Assembly (NCBI GenBank): GCA_002423395.1
Contig: DIVZ01000003.1
Span: 124,001-188,000, forward strand
Direction: 5' to 3'
From: Eubacteriaceae bacterium UBA6119
GTDB taxonomy: Bacteria; Bacillota; Clostridia; Eubacteriales; UBA1433
DNA length: 64,000 nt
The position numbers and the translations under genes were made by a program. Shown here in pieces: positions 24,721 through 33,938 of this stretch. The notes below the pieces were generated by a model. It was not told the DNA's origin. It made no database searches and worked only from the letters and a program-made list of their open reading frames with translations. Numbering within the stretch: position 1 is the first letter of the stretch; each line of letters opens with the position of its first letter.

Positions 24721-25857
24721 TTGGGGTTTTCAGGAATTATTATCTTAAATTTATACTCAGCTTCATTGTTAGTTGTTATGATTATCTATACTTTGAGCTA
24801 CGGAGAAAAAAATAATCCACAGCAAAAGCTTTTTTTGTATATGCTTCAAATTAATTTTTTATTGCTTATTTTTGATATTCTAGGAAGATTTGACGGTCAC
24901 GTTGGGACCATTTATCCGTTTTTAAATAATGTCGGTAATTTTGCTATTTTTCTTATTAATCCTATATTGCCTTCATTATGGCTGATGTACGCGTACAATC
25001 AAGCTGATAAAACAAATAAAAATAAAAAAGTTTTGCTTTATTTTATTGCTGTTATATTTGTCATAAATATCATAATCTTAATTGCTTCACAATTTAACGG
25101 ATGTCTGTATACAATAGATGAAAATAATATATACCACAGAGGTCCGCTGTTTTGGGTTGACAGCGTTATAATGCTTGCTATAGTAATAGTTTCGTACGCA
25201 GCCATAATTCAGCAAAGAAAAATTATTGAAAAACAATATTATCACTCGCTCTTATTTTTTGCCGTGCCTCCGTTTGTATGCGTAATATTGCAGATTTATC
25301 TATATGGGGTGTCATTAGTATACAATTCAATTGTATTTTCATTATTTATCATATTATTAAATATTCAAAACAGAAGCATTCATATTGATTATTTAACGGG
25401 AGTTAATAACAGAAAAAAACTTGATTTTTATTTAAGGGAAAAAATATCATTAAGCACAGATGAAAATACATTTTCATTAATTGTTGTTGATATAAACAAT
25501 TTTAAAAAGATAAACGATTTATATGGACACGCAGCAGGCGATGACGCACTGGAAGTATTTGCAAGATTATTAAAAAACTGTCTGCGAACAACTGACTTTA
25601 TAGCCAGGTACGGAGGGGATGAGTTTGTTATAATCTTAGATGTATCAAATAAAAAAGACCTTTTGTCAGCTATAGAAAGAATAAATTTATATTTTGAGAA
25701 TTTTAATAAAAATACTTTTAAATCTTACAAGCTGGAAATGAGCATGGGATATGATGTGTATGACATTAAATCCGCAATGACGGCAAATGAGTTTCTAAAG
25801 CATGTTGATTTGCTGATGTATAAAAACAAACAAGAAAGTAAGCAAAAAGAAAACTAG
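24721..25857 (+). CDS. 7TM diguanylate cyclase (GGDEF)
   Basis: 378 residues. The N-terminal 220 residues hold seven membrane helices, resembling the 7TM domain seen in histidine kinases and cyclases. The C-terminal GGDEF domain has DYLTGVNNRKKL, VVDINNFKKINDLYGHAAGD, and the active loop RYGGDEF. RTTD lies exactly five residues before the loop, an intact inhibitory I-site. Makes c-di-GMP from two GTP at the membrane. TTG start, nine bases after AAGGAG. Preceded by the c-di-GMP riboswitch. Confidence 0.92.
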   Translation: MGFSGIIILNLYSASLLVVMIIYTLSYGEKNNPQQKLFLYMLQINFLLLIFDILGRFDGHVGTIYPFLNNVGNFAIFLINPILPSLWLMYAYNQADKTNKNKKVLLYFIAVIFVINIIILIASQFNGCLYTIDENNIYHRGPLFWVDSVIMLAIVIVSYAAIIQQRKIIEKQYYHSLLFFAVPPFVCVILQIYLYGVSLVYNSIVFSLFIILLNIQNRSIHIDYLTGVNNRKKLDFYLREKISLSTDENTFSLIVVDINNFKKINDLYGHAAGDDALEVFARLLKNCLRTTDFIARYGGDEFVIILDVSNKKDLLSAIERINLYFENFNKNTFKSYKLEMSMGYDVYDIKSAMTANEFLKHVDLLMYKNKQESKQKEN

Positions 25858-25930
25858 TTTTAATCTTACTAAATGCAGTAAACACATATCAATGTTAATA
25901 AAAATAAATACTATTGTGACAAACAATTAT

Positions 25931-25957
25931 AAAACCCCTTGCGTAAAGCAACGGGTT
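25931..25957. terminator. hairpin between cyclase and mntH genes
   Basis: AAACCC...GC/GC...GGGTTT hairpin between convergent genes; T-run short on both sides, so termination strength is uncertain. Confidence 0.5.
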
Positions 25958-26012
25958 TGGCATTTAAGGCATATAAAGGTTTTTATTTAATTTTTCAATA
26001 TGAAGATAATTC

Positions 26013-27302
26013 CTAAACGTTTCCCGTAAAAGTAAGATACAGTAATACTACATTTAATCCTACAATTACGGATGTTATTGCAATTCCCGCTGTCTTAACT
26101 ATAGGCTTATTGGCGAAGTTACCCATAATTTTTTTATTGTTTGTTATAATCAGCATAGGAATAATGGCAAAAGGAAGCGCGAAACTGAGGCTTACCTGGC
26201 TTAATAACAGCGCTTTCATCGGGTTTACGCCGATTAGAATAAAAACAGCGCCCGGCAGCATTGTTATAAAGCGTCGCATATTAAGAGGGATTTTATAATC
26301 TATAAAACCGTCCATTACAGTTTCTCCCGCCATTGCGCCCACTGCGGACGAGGAAAGTCCGGATGCCAGCAGAGCAATACCAAATGCGCCGCTTGACAGG
26401 CTTCCAAGCAAAGGCTCAAGCGATTTATGTGCAACTTCGATAGAATCAACAGTTAATCCGCTGCTAAAAAATACTGAGGCCGATACTATTACCATTGCCG
26501 CGTTCACTACAAACGCGATATTCATGGCTATTACAACGTCTATTTTTTCCATTTTTAAATGGCTCTTTTTTTCTTCATAAGTTGTATGATGATTGCGCGG
26601 CTGAACTAATTGGGAGTGCAGGTAAATGACATGAGGCATTACTGTAGCTCCAAGCATACCTGCTGCGATTAATACAGCCTGCCCGCCAGGCAGAGAGGGA
26701 ATAAGTGTATGCAGCGCAACTTGAGGCCAGTCTGGTTTAGCCAAAAATAGTTCAATTATATAAGCGCCGCATATAACCGCGATGAATATGCTTATAACAA
26801 TTTCTACAGCTCTCTGGCCGTACTTCTGCAAATAAATTATTGCGTATGTTATTAATGCTATAATTACCACGCCGAACTTAATCGGCACGGCAAACAGAAG
26901 ATAAAGCCCTAAAACGCCTCCGATAAACTCAGCCATTGTTGTAGCCATTGAAGCAATAATTGCGATAAAGTAAAAAAGTAAGTTTAAGTTTTTAGAAAAT
27001 ACTTTTTTACACATCTGCGGGAGATTGTTATTAGTTGCAATGCCAAGTTTTGCGGAAAGAATCTGAAGAAAAATTGCCATAATATTTGACCACAAAATAA
27101 CCCAAATTAAATTGTAATTAAATATCGAGCCCCCGCTTATATTAGTTGCAAAATTGCCAGGGTCTACATACGCCACACTTACTATAAAAGCGGGACCTAA
27201 AAACTTAAATAAATGTTTAATTTTATATAAGAAATTTTTCTTATTACTTTTTTCTCTATAAAGTATAGTATTAGGTTTTATTGCTGCTTCTTTATTCTGC
27301 AT
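26013..27302 (-). CDS. mntH: Nramp family Mn(II)/H+ transporter MntH
   Basis: 429 residues, eleven predicted helices. The metal site is visible as DPGNFATNISGG in helix 1 and MPHVIYLHSQLV in helix 6. Imports Mn(II), possibly Fe(II), with protons. AAAGG ribosome site. Divergent from an MntR-type regulator with a palindromic operator in the shared gap, so manganese repression is expected. Confidence 0.93.
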   Translation of the reverse strand: MQNKEAAIKPNTILYREKSNKKNFLYKIKHLFKFLGPAFIVSVAYVDPGNFATNISGGSIFNYNLIWVILWSNIMAIFLQILSAKLGIATNNNLPQMCKKVFSKNLNLLFYFIAIIASMATTMAEFIGGVLGLYLLFAVPIKFGVVIIALITYAIIYLQKYGQRAVEIVISIFIAVICGAYIIELFLAKPDWPQVALHTLIPSLPGGQAVLIAAGMLGATVMPHVIYLHSQLVQPRNHHTTYEEKKSHLKMEKIDVVIAMNIAFVVNAAMVIVSASVFFSSGLTVDSIEVAHKSLEPLLGSLSSGAFGIALLASGLSSSAVGAMAGETVMDGFIDYKIPLNMRRFITMLPGAVFILIGVNPMKALLLSQVSLSFALPFAIIPMLIITNNKKIMGNFANKPIVKTAGIAITSVIVGLNVVLLYLTFTGNV

Positions 27303-27358
27303 GAGGCGTACCTTTTTGACATTAGTTTAAAATAACTTTGTTTTAGTTAATTAAAAAT

Positions 27359-27374
27359 CTTAGCCTAAGCTAAG
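27359..27374. promoter_or_regulatory. MntR-like operator between mntH and mntR
   Basis: Perfect inverted repeat CTTAGC-CTAA-GCTAAG, like operators of the DtxR/MntR family, lying between two divergent genes that encode the matching transporter and regulator. Confidence 0.8.
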
Positions 27375-27478
27375 TTCTTTTACAAAATATGAAATTAATT
27401 TTATAAATGTTACATATAAAATGATTTTTTTCATAAATTTTTGCATAGATATTAGTATCATCAAATAGGCAGGTTGTT

Positions 27479-27988
27479 ATGGGAAACGATAATTTTCATA
27501 CTTTTAACGAATATATGAAAAATCTTGACAGCGCTCTTACGGCATCAATGGAAGATTATCTTGAAATGATATTCAGACTTTCTGAAAAAACGGGCTTTAC
27601 CAGAATACACGAGCTGTCAGCCGCGCTTAACGTTCAGCCGCCTTCGGCTACAAAAATGGTTCAGCGTCTGGGTAAAATGAATTTAATTAAATATGAGAAA
27701 TACGGTATTATCATTTTAGAAGAAATGGGCAAGGAAATGGGCAAAATTTTAATTAAGCGGCACAATACTATAGAATCGCTTTTGCATATACTTGGAGTAA
27801 GCGAAAAAACAATACTTGAAGAAACCGAAAAAGCGGAACATACGTTGAGTGAAGAAACTATACACTGCATAGAAGAATTTATAGATTTCGCAAAAGGGAA
27901 TAATGATGTTATTTTAAGATTTAAAGCATACAGGGATTTAAAAAAAGCAAACGGCTCATATCGGACTAAAACTAAGTCAGAGAGGTAA
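27479..27988 (+). CDS. mntR: MntR/DtxR family metal-dependent regulator
   Basis: 169 residues: N-terminal winged helix (SMEDYLEMIFRLSEKTGFTRIHELSAALNVQPPSATKMVQ, shown in part) and a helical dimerisation domain with metal-ligand candidates in KRHNTIESLLHILGV, EETEKAEHTLSEET. No C-terminal SH3 domain, as in MntR. Extra 20 residues at each end compared with B. subtilis MntR. Divergent from mntH, which it most likely represses when Mn(II) is sufficient. Confidence 0.9.
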   Translation: MGNDNFHTFNEYMKNLDSALTASMEDYLEMIFRLSEKTGFTRIHELSAALNVQPPSATKMVQRLGKMNLIKYEKYGIIILEEMGKEMGKILIKRHNTIESLLHILGVSEKTILEETEKAEHTLSEETIHCIEEFIDFAKGNNDVILRFKAYRDLKKANGSYRTKTKSER

Positions 27989-27995
27989 TTAAAAT

Positions 27996-28024
27996 AAAAA
28001 AAACGATTAATATATATTTAATCG
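27996..28024. terminator. terminator between mntR and the SPFH operon
   Basis: CGATTAA/TTAATCG stem with an A-run on the left that becomes eight T on the minus strand; strong for the minus-strand SPFH operon, weaker for mntR. Confidence 0.75.
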
Positions 28025-28055
28025 CTTTTATAAATCCCGTTGAATTAAATGATAA

Positions 28056-28607
28056 TTAAATCGAAGATCCGCAATACTGACACTGCGCGGCAGAACCCAT
28101 TTGTTTTGTGTTCATAGCGCCGCAGCTTTTGCACTGCACCACTTCGGGGTTTGCAATCTCCCGTTCATCAGATGTATCAAAACTTAACCCAGCAATAACA
28201 ATTTCATTGTTTTCTTTGTCAATGTATGCGTTGGCAAAATATTTTTTATTTATCATTTTCTGCAAGTCATTTCTTACAAAGTCTATAGATTGATTTAATT
28301 TTAATGCAATCAAGTCTATTGAAGTTATATGCTCTGCTGATATTATACGCACGTAAGTTCTAAAACGTTTTATCCGTTTCTTGATTTTCAAGCCCTGTAA
28401 AATAAAAAACAATCCAATGGCGACAAAGATAACAACTGTAACAATTAACGCGGCAAGATTCTGTGCAGATCCTGTCATATTTGCATCTGATATTTCATAG
28501 ATTACGCCGATAAATCCAATTATAAAAAATACTATTATAACATATCCAATAATGCTTAAAAGCTTGCCCCAGAGTGTCACTGCGGTTACTTTGGCCTTTG
28601 AAGTCAT
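28056..28607 (-). CDS. membrane protein with winged-helix-like region and zinc ribbon
   Basis: 183 residues: two membrane helices (about 13-37 and 48-70), a middle part (IRIISAEHITSIDLIALKLNQSIDFVRNDLQKMINKKYF) that looks like a small winged helix, and a C-terminal zinc ribbon CKSCGAMN...CQYCGSS. Last gene of a three-gene operon with an SPFH protein; its ATG directly follows the preceding stop, with GGGGG as ribosome site. Function unknown. Confidence 0.7.
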   Translation of the reverse strand: MTSKAKVTAVTLWGKLLSIIGYVIIVFFIIGFIGVIYEISDANMTGSAQNLAALIVTVVIFVAIGLFFILQGLKIKKRIKRFRTYVRIISAEHITSIDLIALKLNQSIDFVRNDLQKMINKKYFANAYIDKENNEIVIAGLSFDTSDEREIANPEVVQCKSCGAMNTKQMGSAAQCQYCGSSI

Positions 28608-29303
28608 TTAAAAGCCCCCTCTGTTTGCCTCTGCCAATTCTGTTTTTCTGACAGCAAGTAAAGCTTTTATTTCTGTAAGCAAATCACTTATTGAACTTTT
28701 TTCGGCGTTTGAATTTAATTCTTCCTCAAGTTTTACAATATTGTTTAATATTTTCTCATCTGTTGATAATGCAGCTGTTTTATCGGAAAATTTAATATTT
28801 TCATATATTTCACTTAATTGAGTTGCATATTGTTTGTATTTTTCATTTAGCATAAGAGCGTAAATTTTGTTTTCGCATGTTTGTATAAGCGCCCGCGTTT
28901 GTTTTATTCTTCGTCCCGTGCTGTTTATCCTGTTTGAGAATATAGCTACAAATAAATAAATAATGCATATAACGGCAAATACAATTACTTCCAAGAGTAC
29001 GAAAGAACCGACATGATTTTTAAACATGCCGGATATCAGACATAATATTGCAGTGGCAATGAAGTATACCGCAGATAAATAGGACGAGCCCGAAATTATA
29101 AAAACGCTGTTTGTTCGCATTGAATTCATTTTAAGCGTGCATGACTGTACAAATAATAAAACTTCAGAAAAAAGCACAAAACCAAGGCCAATATAATTAA
29201 CGTTAGATTTCTCAAAATCAAAAAGAAAAAACATGCAAAGGGTAATTACTATTAACAATAAATCTATTATACCTATAAGCATTAAATTTATATTTTTTTT
29301 CAT
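28608..29303 (-). CDS. membrane protein with C-terminal coiled coil
   Basis: 231 residues: four membrane helices in the first 125 residues, then a helical, charged region (RRIKQTRALIQTCENKIYALMLNEKYK onward in part) likely to form a coiled coil. Middle gene of the SPFH operon; AAGGAG ribosome site, 11-base gap to the SPFH gene. No family recognised. Confidence 0.65.
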   Translation of the reverse strand: MKKNINLMLIGIIDLLLIVITLCMFFLFDFEKSNVNYIGLGFVLFSEVLLFVQSCTLKMNSMRTNSVFIISGSSYLSAVYFIATAILCLISGMFKNHVGSFVLLEVIVFAVICIIYLFVAIFSNRINSTGRRIKQTRALIQTCENKIYALMLNEKYKQYATQLSEIYENIKFSDKTAALSTDEKILNNIVKLEEELNSNAEKSSISDLLTEIKALLAVRKTELAEANRGGF

Positions 29304-29314
29304 ATATTTTCTCC

Positions 29315-30619
29315 TTATAGTTTAATTCCGCATTCGGGGCAGAACTTAGGTGATCCTTCAATTACACATCCGCAGCCGGCGCATTTTTTTACAAGAGGCT
29401 CACCGCATTCGATGCAGAATTTAGTTGAGGGTTTATTTGAAGCGCCGCATTTTGGACATATTTTCGGCGCGGCTTTTCCGCATTCGGGGCATTTAGCGGC
29501 ATCTTTAGGCATATCCGCTCCGCAGTATATGCATGGGTTATACGGTGTTCCGCAATCCGGACAAAACTTTGCTTTTTTTGGAAACTCGCATCCGCAAGCG
29601 CTGCATTTTACGCTGTCTGATTTGTCTGTTTTATCCGATTTCTGAGCTTCTGCGCGAGTATCTTTGCCGCATTTAGGGCAGAATCTGCTGTTTGCCTCAA
29701 TTTGACTATTGCAGAAAAGGCAAATTTTCATATCTTTTGTATTTATAACTTCACTCAGTCCGCCCATTTGGTTTCCGAATGCTCCGCCTATTCCTACGCC
29801 CATTCCAAGCCCTAATCCCGCTCCCATTAGCCCTGCCTGGCCAGAACTGGGGTTTTTTGCCGCGCCTTCAAGAGTATCAAAAGAACGCTGCTGAGTATAG
29901 CTGTAACCGACTATATCCATTTCTGCTTTTTTTGCAAGAGCTTCTTTTAATTTTTTAACAGCCGCATCGTCTTCGGGTACATTAATGTCATTAACAAAAA
30001 AGTTTACAAGTTTAATGCCGTAGTCCTCAAAAACAGGGTTCATTTTTTTATTTAAGAATTCGGACAGTTCTTCAAGATATGCGTTAATTTCTAGTATGCT
30101 TATTTGCTTTTTAATAAGATAGCTCGAAATAGCGTCCTTTACTTTCGTTAAATAAAGCCCTCTGAAATATTGCACAATGTTTTCTTTGTCAAAAGATGAT
30201 AAAGTGCCTACAAGTTTAATTAAAAACTTCCTTGAATCAAGTATTTGTATACCGAATTGCCCGAAAGATCGTACAGGTATAAATACTTTATATTTTGGAT
30301 CCTGTAATTGTATGGGTGACGCAGTTCCCCATTTTATATCAAGAGAATATACCTTGTTTATAAACCATACCTCTGCGGCAAACGGCGAACGGCCGCCGAA
30401 CGGCAGATTAATTATTTTGTTTAATAACGGAATATTTGACGTTTCAAGCGTATGCCTTCCTGCTGCAAATAAATCCAAAGCCTGACCGCCCTTAAACAAT
30501 ATAGCTTCCTGAGATTCATTAACAATAAGCTGAGTCCACGTACCAAGCTCTTCGCTTGGATATTTCCAAACAAAAACATCTGGACTTCCGTTATATTTTA
30601 CAACTTCAATAACAGCCAT
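29315..30619 (-). CDS. SPFH-domain protein with five C-terminal zinc ribbons
   Basis: 434 residues. Residues 1-235 form the SPFH (virion-core-like, YdjI-type) domain, starting AVIEVVKYNGSPDVFVWKYP. A Gly-rich linker follows (about 255-285). The last 150 residues carry five successive CxxC...CxxC ribbons (CLFC/CPKC, CSAC/CPDC, CIYC/CPEC, CPKC/CIEC, CAGC/CPEC). In B. subtilis a YdjI relative is encoded with PspA and membrane proteins and is linked to envelope stress. Here two small membrane proteins follow. Five ribbons in tandem is more than usual. Confidence 0.85.
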   Translation of the reverse strand: MAVIEVVKYNGSPDVFVWKYPSEELGTWTQLIVNESQEAILFKGGQALDLFAAGRHTLETSNIPLLNKIINLPFGGRSPFAAEVWFINKVYSLDIKWGTASPIQLQDPKYKVFIPVRSFGQFGIQILDSRKFLIKLVGTLSSFDKENIVQYFRGLYLTKVKDAISSYLIKKQISILEINAYLEELSEFLNKKMNPVFEDYGIKLVNFFVNDINVPEDDAAVKKLKEALAKKAEMDIVGYSYTQQRSFDTLEGAAKNPSSGQAGLMGAGLGLGMGVGIGGAFGNQMGGLSEVINTKDMKICLFCNSQIEANSRFCPKCGKDTRAEAQKSDKTDKSDSVKCSACGCEFPKKAKFCPDCGTPYNPCIYCGADMPKDAAKCPECGKAAPKICPKCGASNKPSTKFCIECGEPLVKKCAGCGCVIEGSPKFCPECGIKL

Positions 30620-30924
30620 AATAAAATACCTCTATAAATAAAATTAAGCGTTAAAATAATATAACGCCTTTGATTGTGTAATTTTTTTAAATTGTTAAAA
30701 AGGCATTACGTAATCAGATATTAATCTTTGATATGATAAATAATTATTTCATATCGCGCCTTTCTATAATATCTTGTAATATTATACCAAATAAAAAATT
30801 TTTTTGTCAATAAAATTAGAATAATGTATAAATCAATTAACATAATTGTAAAAATAAATGAATGTTTCAATAAAATTTATTAAATATAATCATATGTTAT
30901 GAATATTATAAAATAAATCTTATT
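30620..30924. other. AT-rich intergenic region upstream of the SPFH operon
   Basis: No gene found. An imperfect inverted repeat GATATGA...TTCATATC (around 30733-30757) lies in the presumed leader of the SPFH operon; nothing else stands out. Confidence 0.4.
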
Positions 30925-30927
30925 AAA

Positions 30928-30956
30928 ATAAAAAATAAAGCCTTTCAAAGCTTTAT
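30928..30956 (-). terminator. terminator of nrdD-nrdG
   Basis: ATAAAGC/GCTTTAT stem followed on the minus strand by a T-rich tail, 23 bases after the nrdG stop. Confidence 0.75.
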
Positions 30957-30978
30957 CTTTTAATAAAAATAATATATT

Positions 30979-31665
30979 TTATGTTGTTACGTTTGGCTGT
31001 ATTGCGCGAATGCTTTCCGCCAGCTTTGTTAATTCCTTTTGAGTATACGGATGATGTTCTATGAGGGTTTTATCCTGCGGCATATATAGTGCGGGTTTTT
31101 TATATCTGTTAAGAACGTATCTTGGAAGCAGCGGCAGTTCTGTTGCCATATTCATCAAATCTTCTTTGGTAAGATGCGGAAATACTGTTGTGCGCACTTC
31201 AAAATCAACACCGCTTTTTATAAGAACTGAAATTGTTTTTAAAGTATCATCCGCGTTCGCGTTTTTTCCGCAAATGTCTTTATATTTATCTTTCGGAGCT
31301 TTATAATCAACCGCGTAATAGTCGCATATTTCTTCTTGTAAAATTTGTTTTATTATATCGGGCGATGAGCCGTTTGTATCCAGTTTTACTTTATAGCCGA
31401 TATTTTTAATTTGTTTTATAAACGTCAGCAAATCTTCATGCAATGTGGGCTCTCCGCCTGAAATCACTACTCCGTCAATCATACCTTTTCGTTTTTGTAA
31501 AAAATCAAAGATAGTCTGAGTATCGATATTTTCATAATTGTCCTGCAGTAATTGTCTGTTGTGGCAGTAAAAACAATTAAAATTACATCCCGGTAAAAAT
31601 AATACGCTGGAAATACAGCCCGGAAAGTCAACTAAAGAATTTTTTACAAATCCGGCGATAACCAT
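30979..31665 (-). CDS. nrdG: anaerobic ribonucleotide reductase activating enzyme NrdG
   Basis: 228 residues. Radical SAM enzyme with the cluster motif CNFNCFYCHN (C-x3-C-x2-C, residues about 28-35) and the SAM-binding VVISGGEPTLHEDL. It installs the glycyl radical on NrdD. Six bases downstream of nrdD, GGGGAT ribosome site. Longer than the E. coli protein and of the single-strand-anaerobe type common in Clostridia. Confidence 0.93.
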   Translation of the reverse strand: MVIAGFVKNSLVDFPGCISSVLFLPGCNFNCFYCHNRQLLQDNYENIDTQTIFDFLQKRKGMIDGVVISGGEPTLHEDLLTFIKQIKNIGYKVKLDTNGSSPDIIKQILQEEICDYYAVDYKAPKDKYKDICGKNANADDTLKTISVLIKSGVDFEVRTTVFPHLTKEDLMNMATELPLLPRYVLNRYKKPALYMPQDKTLIEHHPYTQKELTKLAESIRAIQPNVTT

Positions 31666-31670
31666 AATAA

Positions 31671-33758
31671 TTATCCCCTGAGTACATATTTTTTTCTTTG
31701 CGCGTATTCTTCACGTTTTCCCGTATTGAAGTTATTGACAGGGCGCAAGTAACCCACAACCCTGCTCCACACTTCCGCGGGCTGCCCGCAAACGGGGCAT
31801 TTTGGATGCTCTCCTGCGATGTATCCGTGATTGTTGCAAATGGAAAACGTAGGCGTAAGCGAAATATAAGGAAGCTTATAATTTGTAAATGCTTTTTTAA
31901 TAAGTTTTTTTGCTGCTTCACGTTCTTTTATTTCTTCTCCCAAGTACAGGTGCAAGACTGTTCCGCCTGTATACAGCGACTGGAGCTCATCCTGAAGATC
32001 GAGCGTTTCAAATATATCATCCGTAAATCCTACCGGAAGCTGAGATGAATTTGTGTAATACGGCACAGTCTCTCCGGCTGTTATTATATCGGCATAACGT
32101 TCTTTGTCTTTTTTTGCAAGTCTGTAGCTTGTTCCTTCTGCGGGGGTTGCTTCTAAATTATAATAGTTTCCTGTTTCATCCTGTATGTCTTTAATCACAT
32201 TGCGCATATAATTAAGAGTTTCAACGGCAAACTGCTGACCTTCTTGTGTTGTGAGATCAAATTCCTGTCCAAGCAAATTTTGGCAGGCTTCGTTCATTCC
32301 AATAAGACCTATAGTATTGAAATGATTGTACCAGTAAAAACCTGTTTTTTCTTTTACGTCTTTTAAGTAATTGGCTGAATACGGGTACAAGCCTTTTGAT
32401 GTTTGCTCCTCAATTATCTTACGCTTTATTTCCAGGCTGTTTTTGGATATGTTCATTTGCTGCCACAGTCTTATATAAAACTCTGATTTAGTTTTAGACA
32501 AATAAGCAAGTCTGGGCAAATTTATGGTTACAACTCCGATAGAGCCCGTAAGAGGGTTTGAGCCGAATAGTCCGCCGCCTCTTTTTCGCAGCTGCGCCGT
32601 ATCAAGCCGAAGTCTGCAGCACATTGAAAGAGCGTCTTCTGGCGAGAGGTCTGAATTTACATAATTTGAAAAATAAGGTATTCCATATTTGCACGTAATA
32701 TCCATAAATTTTTCGACTACAGAACTTTCCCAGTCAAAATTTTTAGTGACGTTAATCGTGGGAATAGGGAAAGTAAAGACTCTTCCTTTGCTGTCGCCTT
32801 CCGTCATGACATCGCAGAAAGCGGTGTTTAGCATATTCATTTCTACCTGAAAATCGCCGTAAGTCTCCTTCATTATTTTGCCGCCTATGATTACATTTTC
32901 GTCTTTAAGCGTACTGGGAACAATAATATCAAATGTCAGATTAGAAAAAGGGCATTGGAAACCGACTCTTGTAGGAACATTTAAATTGAAAATAAATTCC
33001 TGCAGAGCTTGTTTAACCGTTTTATAATCCAGATTATCGTAGTGTATAAAAGGCGCGCAATAAGTGTCGAATGATGACCACGCCTGTGCGCCCGCGCTTT
33101 CGCCTTGAGTTGTGAAAGTTGAATTGACAATCTGACCTAAGAACGAACGCAGATGTTTGGGCGGTTTTGACTCCACTTTGCCCGGCACGCCTCCGAAACC
33201 GTTCATTAAAATTTGTTTTAAATCCCATCCCGCGCAGTACGGGCCGAAAAATCCCAAATCATGGATATGAATTTCTCCGCTTAAATGAGCGTTTCTTATT
33301 TCATCGGGATAGATTTCGTGTAGCCAGTAATTTTTTGTAAATGCTTCCCGAATATAATTGTTAAGCCCGTTTATAGATTTTTGAGTATTTGCGTTTTCGT
33401 TTATCTGCCAGTCCATATCGTTTAAATATTCGGTAAACATATTAATTGTCGCGCCGATAAGGGCGTTGGACTCACGCGCCGAACGCCTTTTTTCACGGTA
33501 TAAAATAAATGCCTTTGCGGTTTTCGCGTGTCCGTTTTCTATAAGGACTTTTTCTACTATATCTTGTATGCCTTCAACTTCGGCAATGCCGTCGGGATAC
33601 GTGAGTTCCGCTATTCTTACAACTTCATTTGCAAGCTTTTCGGCTGTGGTAAAATCATTTCCGCCAACAGCGTTAGCGGCCTTAAATATTGCCAATACTA
33701 TTTTTTCTTTTTTAAAAGCAACATAAGTACGGTCTCTTTTTATAATTTGGTCTAACAT
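31671..33758 (-). CDS. nrdD: anaerobic ribonucleoside-triphosphate reductase NrdD
   Basis: 695 residues. N-terminal ATP-cone (IKRDRTYVAFKKEKIV...), large catalytic barrel, a C-terminal zinc site (CNNHGYIAGEHPKCPVCG) and the glycyl-radical loop RVVGYLRPVNNFNTGKREEY. Reduces NTPs to dNTPs without oxygen. Translationally close to nrdG, and preceded by paired NrdR boxes. Its presence marks an anaerobic lifestyle. Confidence 0.96.
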   Translation of the reverse strand: MLDQIIKRDRTYVAFKKEKIVLAIFKAANAVGGNDFTTAEKLANEVVRIAELTYPDGIAEVEGIQDIVEKVLIENGHAKTAKAFILYREKRRSARESNALIGATINMFTEYLNDMDWQINENANTQKSINGLNNYIREAFTKNYWLHEIYPDEIRNAHLSGEIHIHDLGFFGPYCAGWDLKQILMNGFGGVPGKVESKPPKHLRSFLGQIVNSTFTTQGESAGAQAWSSFDTYCAPFIHYDNLDYKTVKQALQEFIFNLNVPTRVGFQCPFSNLTFDIIVPSTLKDENVIIGGKIMKETYGDFQVEMNMLNTAFCDVMTEGDSKGRVFTFPIPTINVTKNFDWESSVVEKFMDITCKYGIPYFSNYVNSDLSPEDALSMCCRLRLDTAQLRKRGGGLFGSNPLTGSIGVVTINLPRLAYLSKTKSEFYIRLWQQMNISKNSLEIKRKIIEEQTSKGLYPYSANYLKDVKEKTGFYWYNHFNTIGLIGMNEACQNLLGQEFDLTTQEGQQFAVETLNYMRNVIKDIQDETGNYYNLEATPAEGTSYRLAKKDKERYADIITAGETVPYYTNSSQLPVGFTDDIFETLDLQDELQSLYTGGTVLHLYLGEEIKEREAAKKLIKKAFTNYKLPYISLTPTFSICNNHGYIAGEHPKCPVCGQPAEVWSRVVGYLRPVNNFNTGKREEYAQRKKYVLRG

Positions 33759-33807
33759 AACACATTGCCTGCCTTATTAAATATTTAGAAAATAAACATC
33801 GTTTAGT

Positions 33808-33854
33808 ACACAATATATAGCGAAATAATTGCGAAATAATACTATATATATTAT
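33808..33854 (-). promoter_or_regulatory. paired NrdR boxes upstream of nrdD
   Basis: Two 16-base sites, ACACAATATATAGCGA (33808) and ATACTATATATATTAT (33839), match the NrdR consensus acaCwAtATcTwGtgt at about 13 and 12 positions. They start exactly 31 bases apart, the three-turn spacing usual for NrdR pairs. Confidence 0.7.
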
Positions 33855-33887
33855 ATGTTTATATGTAAATGTTGTCAATATAAATAT

Positions 33888-33915
33888 AAAAAAACAAGCG
33901 GGTATATGCGCTTGC
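33888..33915 (-). terminator. terminator of the DUF4405-like gene
   Basis: CAAGCG/CGCTTG stem with an 8-base loop and seven T on the minus strand. Confidence 0.8.
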
Positions 33916-33938
33916 TTTTTATTATCTCTAAATGAAAT

